Below, one piece after another: positions 32,133 to 39,796 of a DNA stretch of 64,000 bases. The notes beneath the pieces are model-generated. The model did not search any database and had not been told where the DNA came from. It was given only the letters and a program-made list of their open reading frames with translations. Source of the stretch: Enterococcus sp. PF1-24 (GTDB lineage Bacteria > Bacillota > Bacilli > Lactobacillales > Enterococcaceae); contig NZ_JARXWL010000010.1 of the NCBI RefSeq assembly GCF_029893325.1, forward strand, positions 23,927 to 87,926, given 5' to 3'. The number at the start of each line of letters is the position of its first letter. The first letter of the stretch is position 1. A program made the translations under genes and the position numbers.

Positions 32133-33371
32133 GTGATTAAAAAGACGATTTCTAAGTTAATGTTAGCAACCTTAGTTCTATCTTTAGCAGCACCAGTTGT
32201 GGCGTCAGCTGAAGACTTTGATACACAAATTCAAGAAAAAGAACAAAAAATTGCTGATATTCAAGGTCAACGTTCAGGAATTGAAAGCCAAATTTCAGCT
32301 TTACAAGGTGAAATTTCAACAATTAACCAACAAGCAGAAGAATTAGTAGCGCAACAACAAGTTTTAGGCGAAGCTTCTCAACAATTAGTTAGTGAAATTG
32401 AATCATTAACAGAACGAATTGCTAAACGTGAATCAGCAATTCAAGATCAAGTTCGCGAAATGCAAGTCAACGGTCAAACAACTGATTTATTCGACGCCGT
32501 ATTAGCAGCCGAATCTTTATCAGATTTACTTTCTCGGGCATTTGCCATGGGAACAATCGTGACAGCTAACAATGATTTAGTTGTTCAACAAAAAACAGAT
32601 AAAGAAGCTGTTGAAGAGAAAAAAGCTGAAAATGAAAGCCAACAACAGCAAATCTCTGAAAATCAAGCACAGCTTGAAGCTCAAAAAGGTGATTTAGTTT
32701 CTAAACAAACCGAATTAGATGTATTAACAGCAACTTTAGCGCTTGAACAATCAACTGTTGAAAGTGAAAAAGCTGGCTTAGAACAACAAAAAGCCGAAGC
32801 TGAAGCAGCGGCGGCAGCCTTAGCAGCGCAAGTGGTAGCAGCCCAAGCTGAAGCCGAAGCAGCACAATCAGCTGGTAATAATAATACCAATAATGTTGTG
32901 GATAATGGTGACAGCAACAGCGGTTCAAATGCTGGCTCAACTGGCGGTGGCGGTATTTCAGAAGTTGCCCCTAATCCAGTGGCTCCTGGCCCGGTAGCAC
33001 CACCAAGCCCAAATGCCTCTGGTAGTGCAATTGTTGATTATGCGATGCAATTTATCGGTGTGCCTTATGTTTGGGGCGGTAAATCTCCAAGTGGCTTTGA
33101 CTGCTCAGGATTTTGTTACTACGTGTACTTAAATGTAACTGGCAAAAATATTGGTGGTTGGACAGTACCTCAAGAAAGCTCTGGTACTATCATTGATATT
33201 TCTCAAGCACAAGCTGGTGATTTATTATTCTGGGGTTCAAGAGGTAGCACTCATCATGTAGCTTTAGCGATGGGTGGCGGACAATATCTGCATGCACCAA
33301 CATTTGGTCAAACAGTATCTATTTCATCATACTCAAACTATGCACCAAGTTTTGCAGTACGTGTAAACTAA
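32133..33371 (+). CDS. sagA: Secreted NlpC/P60 peptidoglycan hydrolase (SagA-type)
   Basis: A 412-residue exported protein. The signal peptide ends near residue 26 (VVASA|ED). Residues about 28-240 form long coiled coils (FDTQIQEKEQKIADIQGQRS), followed by an Ala/Glu/Gln-rich and Asn/Gly/Ser-rich linker. An NlpC/P60 domain covers about residues 298-412, with Cys324 in GFDCSGF, His375 and His387 forming the catalytic triad. SagA of E. faecium has this layout and cuts crosslinked muropeptides during daughter-cell separation. GTG 32133 has GGAGG 7 bases upstream. Position after mreCD agrees with the enterococcal order. A paralogue lies at 45129-46295. Confidence 0.93.
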   Translation: MIKKTISKLMLATLVLSLAAPVVASAEDFDTQIQEKEQKIADIQGQRSGIESQISALQGEISTINQQAEELVAQQQVLGEASQQLVSEIESLTERIAKRESAIQDQVREMQVNGQTTDLFDAVLAAESLSDLLSRAFAMGTIVTANNDLVVQQKTDKEAVEEKKAENESQQQQISENQAQLEAQKGDLVSKQTELDVLTATLALEQSTVESEKAGLEQQKAEAEAAAAALAAQVVAAQAEAEAAQSAGNNNTNNVVDNGDSNSGSNAGSTGGGGISEVAPNPVAPGPVAPPSPNASGSAIVDYAMQFIGVPYVWGGKSPSGFDCSGFCYYVYLNVTGKNIGGWTVPQESSGTIIDISQAQAGDLLFWGSRGSTHHVALAMGGGQYLHAPTFGQTVSISSYSNYAPSFAVRVN

Positions 33372-33385
33372 AAAAGTTCATTCAA

Positions 33386-33416
33386 ACAGAAGTCGCTTAC
33401 GACTTCTGTTTTTTTG
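33386..33416 (+). terminator. Terminator of sagA
   Basis: ACAGAAGTCG and CGACTTCTGT form a perfect 10-bp stem with loop CTTA, followed by TTTTTT. Confidence 0.9.
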
Positions 33417-33501
33417 TGTTTTTCAATATTTTTTTAATTGTGGTAAAATATTTTAAAAAGGATTGCGTATGTTTATTATGTAGGCAAGAAAAGAGGCAGT
33501 T

Positions 33502-34755
33502 ATGAAGGCGGAGATTATTGCAGTGGGGACAGAGTTGTTGTTAGGTCAAGTGGTGAACACTAACGCTACTTATTTATCACAACAATTAACTGGACTGGGT
33601 TTTGAAATTTATCACCATGACGTGGTTGGCGATAATCCTCAGCGCTTGCAAGAGTGTTTGGGGCTAGCAGATGGTAGAAGTGATTTAGTAGTGTTGTGCG
33701 GTGGCTTAGGGCCAACTGATGACGATTTGACGAAAGATAGCGTAGCAGCTCATGTGGGAGCGGCCTTAGTTCAAGATGAAGCTGGTTATCAGAAACTTCG
33801 CGAGTTTTTCATTAATGCACAACGGGAAATGACTCCCAATAATTTACAACAAGCCTTAACCATTGAAGGGGGCATTGCGATTCCCAACCCTAATGGCTTA
33901 GCGCTAGGGTGTTTATATCAAGGTGCAGAAACTAGCTATTTGTTATTACCTGGTCCGCCAAGAGAGCTAACAGCGATGTTTACGCAAGAAGTGGCGCCGT
34001 TATTAAGTTGCCTTTTCCCAGCCACGGAACAGCTTTACTCGCGAGTGCTGCGTTTTTATGGCATCGGTGAGTCAGCAATTGTAACGGAGCTAGCTGATTT
34101 GATTGAGCAACAAGATAATCCAACCTTAGCGCCTTATGCTAAACCTAACGAAGTTACTTTACGGATTACTGCCAAAGCAGCTACGCAAGACGCTGCTAAT
34201 CAGCTACTTGATGAGCTGGAAGGGAAAATTTTAGCTAAAGTTGGCGAATTTTTCTATGGTTACGGTGATGATAATTCGTTAGAAGCAGTTACCGTGGCTG
34301 CTTTGAAAAAATATCATAAAACCGTTGCTGCAGCTGAAAGTTTAACAGCGGGAGAATTTCAATCAACTTTAGGCAGTGTGGCAGGTGTTTCAGAAGTTTT
34401 TAAAGGCGGCTTTGTGACTTATTCAGCAGCAACCAAAGTGAAATTTTTAGGACTAGATGCCGAAAAATTAGCTCTTCATGGAACGGTAAGTGAATATTGT
34501 GCCAAAGAAATGGCGGAGAAAACTTTAGCGTTAGCCGAAACAGATTACGCTTTAGCTTTTACTGGCGTTGCAGGTCCGGATGAGTTAGAAGGCAAAAGAG
34601 CTGGGACCGTTTGGATTGCCTTAGCGCAAAAAGGACAAGCGACTTTTGCTGCCGAATATCATTTCACTCGTGATCGTAGTTATATCCGACATAGTGCTGT
34701 TTTGAAAGGTTTAGATCTTTTGCGAAGAGCAATTTTAGCAGAGGTTGACCAATAA
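33502..34755 (+). CDS. cinA: CinA family protein (NMN amidohydrolase / competence-damage inducible)
   Basis: A 417-residue cytoplasmic protein. The N-terminal MoeA/MogA-like domain ([35 protein letters not shown]) is followed by the C-terminal CinA amidohydrolase domain ([40 protein letters not shown]). In other bacteria the C-terminal domain deamidates nicotinamide mononucleotide. The gene sits directly upstream of recA, as in streptococci and enterococci, where cinA-recA are linked. ATG 33502 follows AAGAGGCAG. No terminator is seen before recA, so read-through is likely in addition to the recA promoter. Confidence 0.95.
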   Translation: MKAEIIAVGTELLLGQVVNTNATYLSQQLTGLGFEIYHHDVVGDNPQRLQECLGLADGRSDLVVLCGGLGPTDDDLTKDSVAAHVGAALVQDEAGYQKLREFFINAQREMTPNNLQQALTIEGGIAIPNPNGLALGCLYQGAETSYLLLPGPPRELTAMFTQEVAPLLSCLFPATEQLYSRVLRFYGIGESAIVTELADLIEQQDNPTLAPYAKPNEVTLRITAKAATQDAANQLLDELEGKILAKVGEFFYGYGDDNSLEAVTVAALKKYHKTVAAAESLTAGEFQSTLGSVAGVSEVFKGGFVTYSAATKVKFLGLDAEKLALHGTVSEYCAKEMAEKTLALAETDYALAFTGVAGPDELEGKRAGTVWIALAQKGQATFAAEYHFTRDRSYIRHSAVLKGLDLLRRAILAEVDQ

Positions 34756-34779
34756 AAATATAACTAAAAAATAAAAAAA

Positions 34780-34830
34780 CGAACAAATATTCGTTTTCTG
34801 CTTGATTTTTATTTTTGAAACAGGTATGAT
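34780..34830 (+). promoter_or_regulatory. LexA/DinR box and promoter of recA
   Basis: CGAACAAATATTCG (34780-34793) matches the Gram-positive SOS box CGAAC-N4-GTTCG with one mismatch. TTGATT (34802-34807) and TATGAT (34825-34830) at 17-base spacing form the promoter directly downstream. LexA repression and SOS induction of recA are the expected consequence. Confidence 0.85.
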
Positions 34831-34902
34831 AGTTCTAGTAAGAGAATAAATTTAAAATTTAAGTATTGATGAAATAGATAAATGATAGAGGAAGTGGATA
34901 AT

Positions 34903-35949
34903 GTGGCAGACGATCGCAAAGTAGCATTACAAGATGCGTTGAAAAAAATTGAGAAAAATTATGGTAAAGGCGCCATCATGAAATTAGGGGAGAAGATTGA
35001 TCAACAAATCTCAGTTATCCCAAGTGGCTCTTTAGCGTTGGATGTCGCTTTAGGTGTCGGTGGTTATCCGCGGGGACGAATTATCGAAGTGTACGGGCCA
35101 GAAAGTTCTGGTAAAACAACGGTTGCTTTACACGCGATTGCTGAAGTTCAAAAACAAGGAGGCACAGCCGCTTTTATTGATGCGGAACATGCCTTAGATC
35201 CACAATATGCTCAAAAGCTTGGCGTTAATATTGATGAATTATTATTATCACAGCCAGATACTGGGGAACAAGGTTTAGAAATTGCTGATGCTTTAGTTGC
35301 CAGTGGTGCCATTGATATCGTGGTAATCGACTCAGTAGCCGCTTTAGTTCCACGTGCCGAAATTGATGGTGAAATGGGTGACTCTCACGTTGGGCTACAA
35401 GCCCGATTGATGTCACAAGCTTTACGTAAATTATCAGGCTCTATTAATAAAACGAAAACCATTGCAGTCTTTATTAACCAAATTCGTGAAAAAGTTGGTG
35501 TTATGTTTGGTAACCCAGAAATCACTCCTGGGGGCCGGGCGTTGAAATTCTACGCAACCATTCGTTTAGAAGTCCGTCGGGCTGAACAATTGAAACAAGG
35601 AACCGACATTATTGGTAACCGCACTAAAATTAAAGTGGTAAAAAATAAAGTTGCTCCGCCATTCAAAGTTGCTGAAGTTGATGTGATGTATGGCTTAGGG
35701 ATTTCTCAAGAGGGCGAACTGCTTGATATGGCTGCTGAAAAAGACATTATCAAGAAGAGCGGTGCTTGGTATGGTTATAAAGAAGATCGGATTGGTCAAG
35801 GCCGTGAAAATGCCAAGAAATACTTGAAAGACAACCCTGAAATGATGGCTGAAGTAGATAAATTAGTTCGGGCAGCCTACGGAATTGGTGATGAAGTACC
35901 TGAAGAAGAAATTGTTGGGCAAGAAGAATTGCCTTTAGATGAAGAATAG
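34903..35949 (+). CDS. recA: Recombinase RecA
   Basis: A 348-residue RecA, the ATP-dependent strand-exchange protein of homologous recombination and co-protease for LexA. Walker A is GPESSGKT at residues 65-72; the DNA-binding loops appear at about 155-165 ([12 protein letters not shown]) and 195-210. The monomer-interface N-terminus is [23 protein letters not shown] 34903 is chosen because GAGGAAG stands 7 bases before it and homologues begin there; ATG 34882 would add seven residues. The acidic tail ([15 protein letters not shown]) is typical. The promoter has an SOS box. Confidence 0.97.
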   Translation: MADDRKVALQDALKKIEKNYGKGAIMKLGEKIDQQISVIPSGSLALDVALGVGGYPRGRIIEVYGPESSGKTTVALHAIAEVQKQGGTAAFIDAEHALDPQYAQKLGVNIDELLLSQPDTGEQGLEIADALVASGAIDIVVIDSVAALVPRAEIDGEMGDSHVGLQARLMSQALRKLSGSINKTKTIAVFINQIREKVGVMFGNPEITPGGRALKFYATIRLEVRRAEQLKQGTDIIGNRTKIKVVKNKVAPPFKVAEVDVMYGLGISQEGELLDMAAEKDIIKKSGAWYGYKEDRIGQGRENAKKYLKDNPEMMAEVDKLVRAAYGIGDEVPEEEIVGQEELPLDEE

Positions 35950-35958
35950 CAATTAATC

Positions 35959-36055
35959 AAATGCAGGAAAAGCACCTTTAAGTGCAGTTCCTGCATTTTT
36001 GCACTATATTATGATAGAAAAATAAATAAAAAGCGTCCTTTTGGGGCGTTTTTTT
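35959..36055 (+). terminator. Two consecutive terminators after recA
   Basis: The first stem is ATGCAGGAA / TTCCTGCAT (35961-35996) with TTTTT. The second is AAAAGCGTCC / GGGCGTTTT (about 36029-36055) with TTTTT. Together they end recA transcription. Confidence 0.85.
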
Positions 36056-36350
36056 ATTTATGTAGTTGCTTACTAAAGGCCTGTGATATCAACGTTTTTC
36101 GATAATTATATATTGAAAAGCGGATACTAAAATATATAAAACGACAACTTTTTGTTGTTTTTCGATAAAAAGTTGTTGGCTTTCGTTTTTTGATAAGTTA
36201 TAGTTAATTCAGAAAGTAATTACTGGAAAAAATAAAAACAAAAAAATACGGAAAAAACGACCACTTCTGCTTTATTCTTTTGGCCAAGAAGATAAGTAAA
36301 AAGAAGGGTACGAAAAAAATAATATTGAAAATTGAGGGAGCATGAAAAAA
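36056..36350 (+). other. AT-rich spacer with an inverted repeat upstream of the DUF2975 gene
   Basis: No gene is seen here. CAACTTTTT (36145-36153) and AAAAAGTTG (36167-36175) form an inverted repeat, and TTTTCGATAA-like words occur three times near 36098, 36160 and 36186. This could be an operator for the XRE regulator encoded downstream (inference). Confidence 0.4.
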
Positions 36351-36872
36351 ATGATGAAAACAGAAAAGAATTTATATAAAGGTTTGAAATGGGTATTTGG
36401 TTTTATGACAGCGGTAATGGGAACTGTATCAGTAGCGGCGCTTTTAGTTTGGCTGTTGACGAAATTGCCAGTCTTTACAGAAGCGATTGCCAGTGCCGAT
36501 ATTAGTGAGTTACCTTTTGGAGCGAACACTTTGAAAATAATTAGTTCACCGGTGTTGGTCTTATCTTTAGTAGCTAACTTTGCATTGTATGGCGCGGTTT
36601 GTTACTTCGCCCGTAAGTTTTTCAAAAACTTAGAAAACGAAGAAATCTTTGTAGCAGAAAATGTTAAAACAGCGAAAAAAATCGCAGCGTTAATGTTAGT
36701 TTTAGCTGTTGCTTCAACTTTACCAGATACAGTCGCTCACGCTAGCCAATTAATCGGTGACAGCTCATTTCTAGATGTGACTTATGTTGTGGTAGCCGCA
36801 ATCGTATGGGCATTATCAAAAATTTTAGAAAAAGCTAACCAAATTGCTGAAGAAAATGAAATGACAATTTAA
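36351..36872 (+). CDS. DUF2975 family membrane protein
   Basis: A 173-residue membrane protein with four predicted helices (about residues 13-38, 62-88, 105-125 and 140-160). A cytoplasmic loop carries FARKFFKNLENEEIFVAENVK, the hallmark of DUF2975. The role is unknown. It is followed 33 bases later by a small XRE regulator; DUF2975 and such regulators are a recurrent pair in Firmicutes. ATG 36351 is preferred because GAGGGAG is 9 bases upstream; the ATG at 36342 abuts that site. Confidence 0.85.
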   Translation: MMKTEKNLYKGLKWVFGFMTAVMGTVSVAALLVWLLTKLPVFTEAIASADISELPFGANTLKIISSPVLVLSLVANFALYGAVCYFARKFFKNLENEEIFVAENVKTAKKIAALMLVLAVASTLPDTVAHASQLIGDSSFLDVTYVVVAAIVWALSKILEKANQIAEENEMTI

Positions 36873-36905
36873 GTAAAAGACGAGAGAATGAGGAGAGAAA
36901 AACTT

Positions 36906-37112
36906 ATGATTCAAGTAAATTTAGATGTAATGTTAGCTAAGAGAAAAATGCAATCAGGAGAATTAGCCAAGCAAGTCGGTTTAACTAGCGCCAATATCTC
37001 GATTTTGAAAACAGGTCGAGCCAAAGCGGTCCGCTTTTCCACCTTAAATGAAATTTGTAAAGTGCTGGAGTGTCAACCGGGTGATATTTTAGAGTATTTG
37101 GAAGATGAATAA
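36906..37112 (+). CDS. Small XRE-family transcriptional regulator (YozG-like)
   Basis: A 68-residue protein that is almost only a Cro/CI helix-turn-helix. LAKRKMQSGELAKQVGLTSA is the first part and NISILKTGRAKAVRFSTLNE carries the recognition helix, followed by CKVLECQPGDILEYLED. This is the HTH_26/YozG type commonly encoded beside DUF2975 proteins, where it probably controls its own operon. ATG 36906 has GAGGAG 10 bases upstream; an ATG at 36888 is part of the spacer. A terminator follows 15 bases after the stop. Confidence 0.88.
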   Translation: MIQVNLDVMLAKRKMQSGELAKQVGLTSANISILKTGRAKAVRFSTLNEICKVLECQPGDILEYLEDE

Positions 37113-37126
37113 TTAAAATGATTAAG

Positions 37127-37170
37127 CAATCGATAAGTGGCTGTTTTAGCACTTATCGATTTTTTTGAAT
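37127..37170 (+). terminator. Terminator of the DUF2975-XRE operon
   Basis: ATCGATAAGTG pairs with CACTTATCGAT around GCTGTTTTAG, followed by TTTTTTG. Confidence 0.88.
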
Positions 37171-37262
37171 TTTGCTTTTTCCATATCAAATTACTGCTAA
37201 ATTTTCATATTAAACGCATATTTTTCAAAATGATGTTGCTTAGATAACTTTTTCGAAAAAAA

Positions 37263-37326
37263 TGTAACAATTGTGTTACAAAAGTAGTAATTTAAAGTTG
37301 ACACTTACGGATACAAACATTAGAAT
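37263..37326 (+). promoter_or_regulatory. Promoter of rny with upstream palindrome
   Basis: TTGACA (37298-37303) and TAGAAT (37321-37326) are exactly 17 bases apart. TGTAACAATTGTGTTACA (37263-37280), a perfect TGTAACA/TGTTACA inverted repeat, lies 17 bases before the -35 box and may bind a regulator. Transcription from here gives a leader of about 455 bases. Confidence 0.75.
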
Positions 37327-37329
37327 AAG

Positions 37330-37787
37330 ATTGTATGTGTGTGTTATACATATGAATTGCTAACTTGATATTTTTTATAAAAAATCAAGAAGCTATAGAG
37401 AGTTATCTATTCAATAATCAAAAATTTAGCAGATTTTGCTAATTCACTTGATATTGGTTGATGTATAACTTAAATAATGGAGCAGTTTTGCTGCTTTGTG
37501 TGCAAAATAGGTGTTGAAGCAAGCCTATGGGGGTTGTGTAAAAGTAACTATTTTCTTGCCCTTAGAAGTCTGAAACTTTCTTATGGCAATTATTTATAAA
37601 ATGATCCTATCAGTTAATTATCTTTACTGAATTTGATAATAATCACTTTCAAGAAAAAAGCCTGAAAATATGCTTACTTTTCGTAAGGATAATGGGCTGA
37701 TTGTGGTGTTTTATAAGAAATTTTAATTGTTAGTATAGGAAAGCAGCAGGCGTTATCAGCTTCAAAGATAGTATGGAGGTGGATTCA
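37330..37787 (+). ncRNA. Long structured 5' leader of rny
   Basis: No protein-coding frame is convincing in this 455-base stretch. Several hairpins are visible: TTGATATTTT...AAAATCAA near 37365-37388, GCAG-TTTT-CTGC near 37484, and a nested structure at 37659-37698. In the last one, AGCCT pairs with GGGCT around an internal CTTAC/GTAAG stem with purine-rich internal loops. The function is unknown. Autoregulation of RNase Y mRNA stability or a ligand-binding leader are possible. Confidence 0.45.
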
Positions 37788-39347
37788 ATGGGAATCGTTG
37801 AAGTTATCCTCGCTATCATTAGTTTAGTTGTCGGTCTTGTTATAGGTGGTTTGGTTATTCGATCACGCTATGAAAAATCGATTGATGGTGCAAAGAACTC
37901 TGCTACTGGAATTATTGAACAAGCAAATAAAGAAGCAGAAACTTTAAAAAAAGAAGCTTTGCTAGAAGCAAAGGAAGAAAACCAGAAGTATCGGTCAGAA
38001 ATTGAAAGTGAGTTGAAGGAAAGTAAGGTAGAGCTTAAGTCTCAAGAAAATCGTTTGCTTCAAAGAGAACAGTCTTTAGATCGTAAAGACGACTCTTTAG
38101 AAAAACGTGAAAACTCACTTGAAGAGAAAGAACGGAAACTGGGCACTAGACAACAATTAATTGACGAGCGAGAAGAAGAAGTAGAAAAACTGATTGTTGA
38201 ACAACAAAATCGGTTGGAACAAGTGGCTGCATTAAGTAAAGATGACGCCAGAGATTTGATTTTGAAATCAACAGAAGAAGAATTAAGTCACGAATTAACC
38301 GTGATGATTAAAGACTCTGAATTACGAGCAAAAGAAGAAGCTGATCGCAAAGCTAAGAATTTGTTATCATTAGCGATTCAACGTTGTGCGGCTGACCAAG
38401 TGTCAGAAGCTACCGTATCAGTAGTATCTTTACCAAATGATGAAATGAAGGGCCGGATTATCGGTCGTGAAGGTCGGAATATTCGTACCTTAGAAACTTT
38501 AACGGGGATTGACTTAATTATTGATGATACGCCAGAAGCGGTAGTATTATCTGGTTTTGACCCAATTCGTCGTGAAGTGGCGCGAATGACTTTGGAAAAA
38601 TTAATTCAAGATGGTCGGATTCATCCAGCAAGAATTGAAGAGATGGTTGAAAAATCTCGCAAAGAAATGGATGAACGGATTCGTGAATACGGGGAGCAAG
38701 CTGCTTTTGAAGTGGGCGCTCACAATTTACATCCTGACTTAATTAAAATTCTAGGACGTTTACGTTTTAGAACAAGTTATGGTCAAAATGTGTTAAATCA
38801 CTCTATTGAAGTGGCAAAATTAACAGGTGTTTTAGCTGCTGAATTAGGTGAAGATGTTCAATTAGCAAAACGGGCTGGTTTACTCCACGATATCGGGAAA
38901 GCTTTAGATCATGAAATCGAAGGCTCTCACGTAGAAATCGGGGCGGAATTAGCCGCTAAGTATAAAGAAAACGCAACAGTAATCAACACGATTGCTTCTC
39001 ACCACGGGGACGTGGAAGCAACTTCTGTGATTGCGGTCTTAGTAGCAGCAGCCGATGCTTTATCAGCAGCTCGTCCAGGAGCAAGAAGCGAATCTTTAGA
39101 AAACTACATTCGCCGCCTAGAAAACTTAGAAAATATTTCTAACAGCTTTGAAGGTGTGGATTCAAGTTTTGCGGTTCAAGCCGGTCGGGAAGTTCGTGTA
39201 ATGGTTAAACCAGAACAAATTTCCGATATGGACACTGTGCGTCTGGTTCGTGATATTCGTAAGAAAATTGAAGATGAACTGGATTATCCAGGACATATCA
39301 AAGTTACGGTTATTCGAGAAACTCGCGCAACTGATTATGCTAAATAG
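37788..39347 (+). CDS. rny: Ribonuclease Y
   Basis: A 519-residue membrane-anchored endoribonuclease that starts bulk mRNA decay. The N-terminal helix ([20 protein letters not shown]) is followed by a long charged coiled coil to about residue 195. A KH domain ([20 protein letters not shown]) and an HD domain with [10 protein letters not shown] follow, and the conserved C-terminal tail ends [14 protein letters not shown]. Length is standard. ATG 37788 has GGAGGTG 7 bases upstream; an ATG at 37773 overlaps that site. recA-rny proximity is conserved in Lactobacillales. The 455-base leader suggests post-transcriptional control. Confidence 0.96.
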   Translation: MGIVEVILAIISLVVGLVIGGLVIRSRYEKSIDGAKNSATGIIEQANKEAETLKKEALLEAKEENQKYRSEIESELKESKVELKSQENRLLQREQSLDRKDDSLEKRENSLEEKERKLGTRQQLIDEREEEVEKLIVEQQNRLEQVAALSKDDARDLILKSTEEELSHELTVMIKDSELRAKEEADRKAKNLLSLAIQRCAADQVSEATVSVVSLPNDEMKGRIIGREGRNIRTLETLTGIDLIIDDTPEAVVLSGFDPIRREVARMTLEKLIQDGRIHPARIEEMVEKSRKEMDERIREYGEQAAFEVGAHNLHPDLIKILGRLRFRTSYGQNVLNHSIEVAKLTGVLAAELGEDVQLAKRAGLLHDIGKALDHEIEGSHVEIGAELAAKYKENATVINTIASHHGDVEATSVIAVLVAAADALSAARPGARSESLENYIRRLENLENISNSFEGVDSSFAVQAGREVRVMVKPEQISDMDTVRLVRDIRKKIEDELDYPGHIKVTVIRETRATDYAK

Positions 39348-39365
39348 TTAAAAATGAATTTTCGA

Positions 39366-39398
39366 CAACCAGGCTAGTGATAGCTTGGTTGTTTTTTG
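39366..39398 (+). terminator. Terminator of rny
   Basis: CAACCAGGCT pairs with AGCTTGGTTG around AGTGAT, followed by TTTTTT. Confidence 0.9.
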
Positions 39399-39474
39399 CT
39401 ATTTAACAGAGAATTTTGCCTTTGCTTTTTCACCATTTTATAAGTATTTCCAGCTTTTCTGATAAATGAAAGCA

Positions 39475-39503
39475 TTGACAAATCACGCTTGTTATATTAA
39501 AAT
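39475..39503 (+). promoter_or_regulatory. Promoter of the GH3 beta-glucosidase gene
   Basis: TTGACA (39475-39480) and TAAAAT (39498-39503) are 17 bases apart. The transcript would start about 280 bases before the gene and run into an antiterminator/terminator switch. Confidence 0.8.
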
Positions 39504-39522
39504 GTAGGAAAGATAAATTTTT

Positions 39523-39554
39523 GGATAGTTATTGTTTAAAAACAAGCTAAACCT
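39523..39554 (+). promoter_or_regulatory. RAT: target of a BglG/LicT-type antiterminator
   Basis: From GGATAGTTATTG at 39523 to CAAGCTAAACCT ending at 39554, the sequence follows the ribonucleic antiterminator pattern GGATNGTTA...GCANGCNAAACCT of bgl/lic/sac leaders. Its last six bases are also the first arm of the terminator at 39549-39604, so the two structures exclude each other. Confidence 0.75.
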
Positions 39555-39604
39555 AAGTAATCGCAAAGGACTAAGTGTCGTTGCAGTTATTTAGGTTTTT
39601 TTCT
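39549..39604 (+). terminator. Leader terminator controlled by the RAT
   Basis: AAACCTAAGTAA (39549-39560) pairs with TTATTTAGGTTT (39587-39598), followed by TTTTT. An internal GCAA/TTGC stem extends it. From here to 39796 there are only small hairpins (ACAGTTT/AAACTGT, GATAGCT/AGCTATC). Confidence 0.82.
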
Positions 39605-39796
39605 GTTAAGAAATCATTTTAAATAATATTTGTTATTTTATTTGACAGACAGGCTGTTTGAGAACGCTTAATTATCGAGAAAAATTAGCTTTGAGGAGGC
39701 GACTTTGTTTTAGGTACAGTTTGGCGACAAACTGTTTTAAGATAGCTGTTTTAGCTATCAACGAAGACAAAAATCAACAAGGGGGAAATTATTTTG

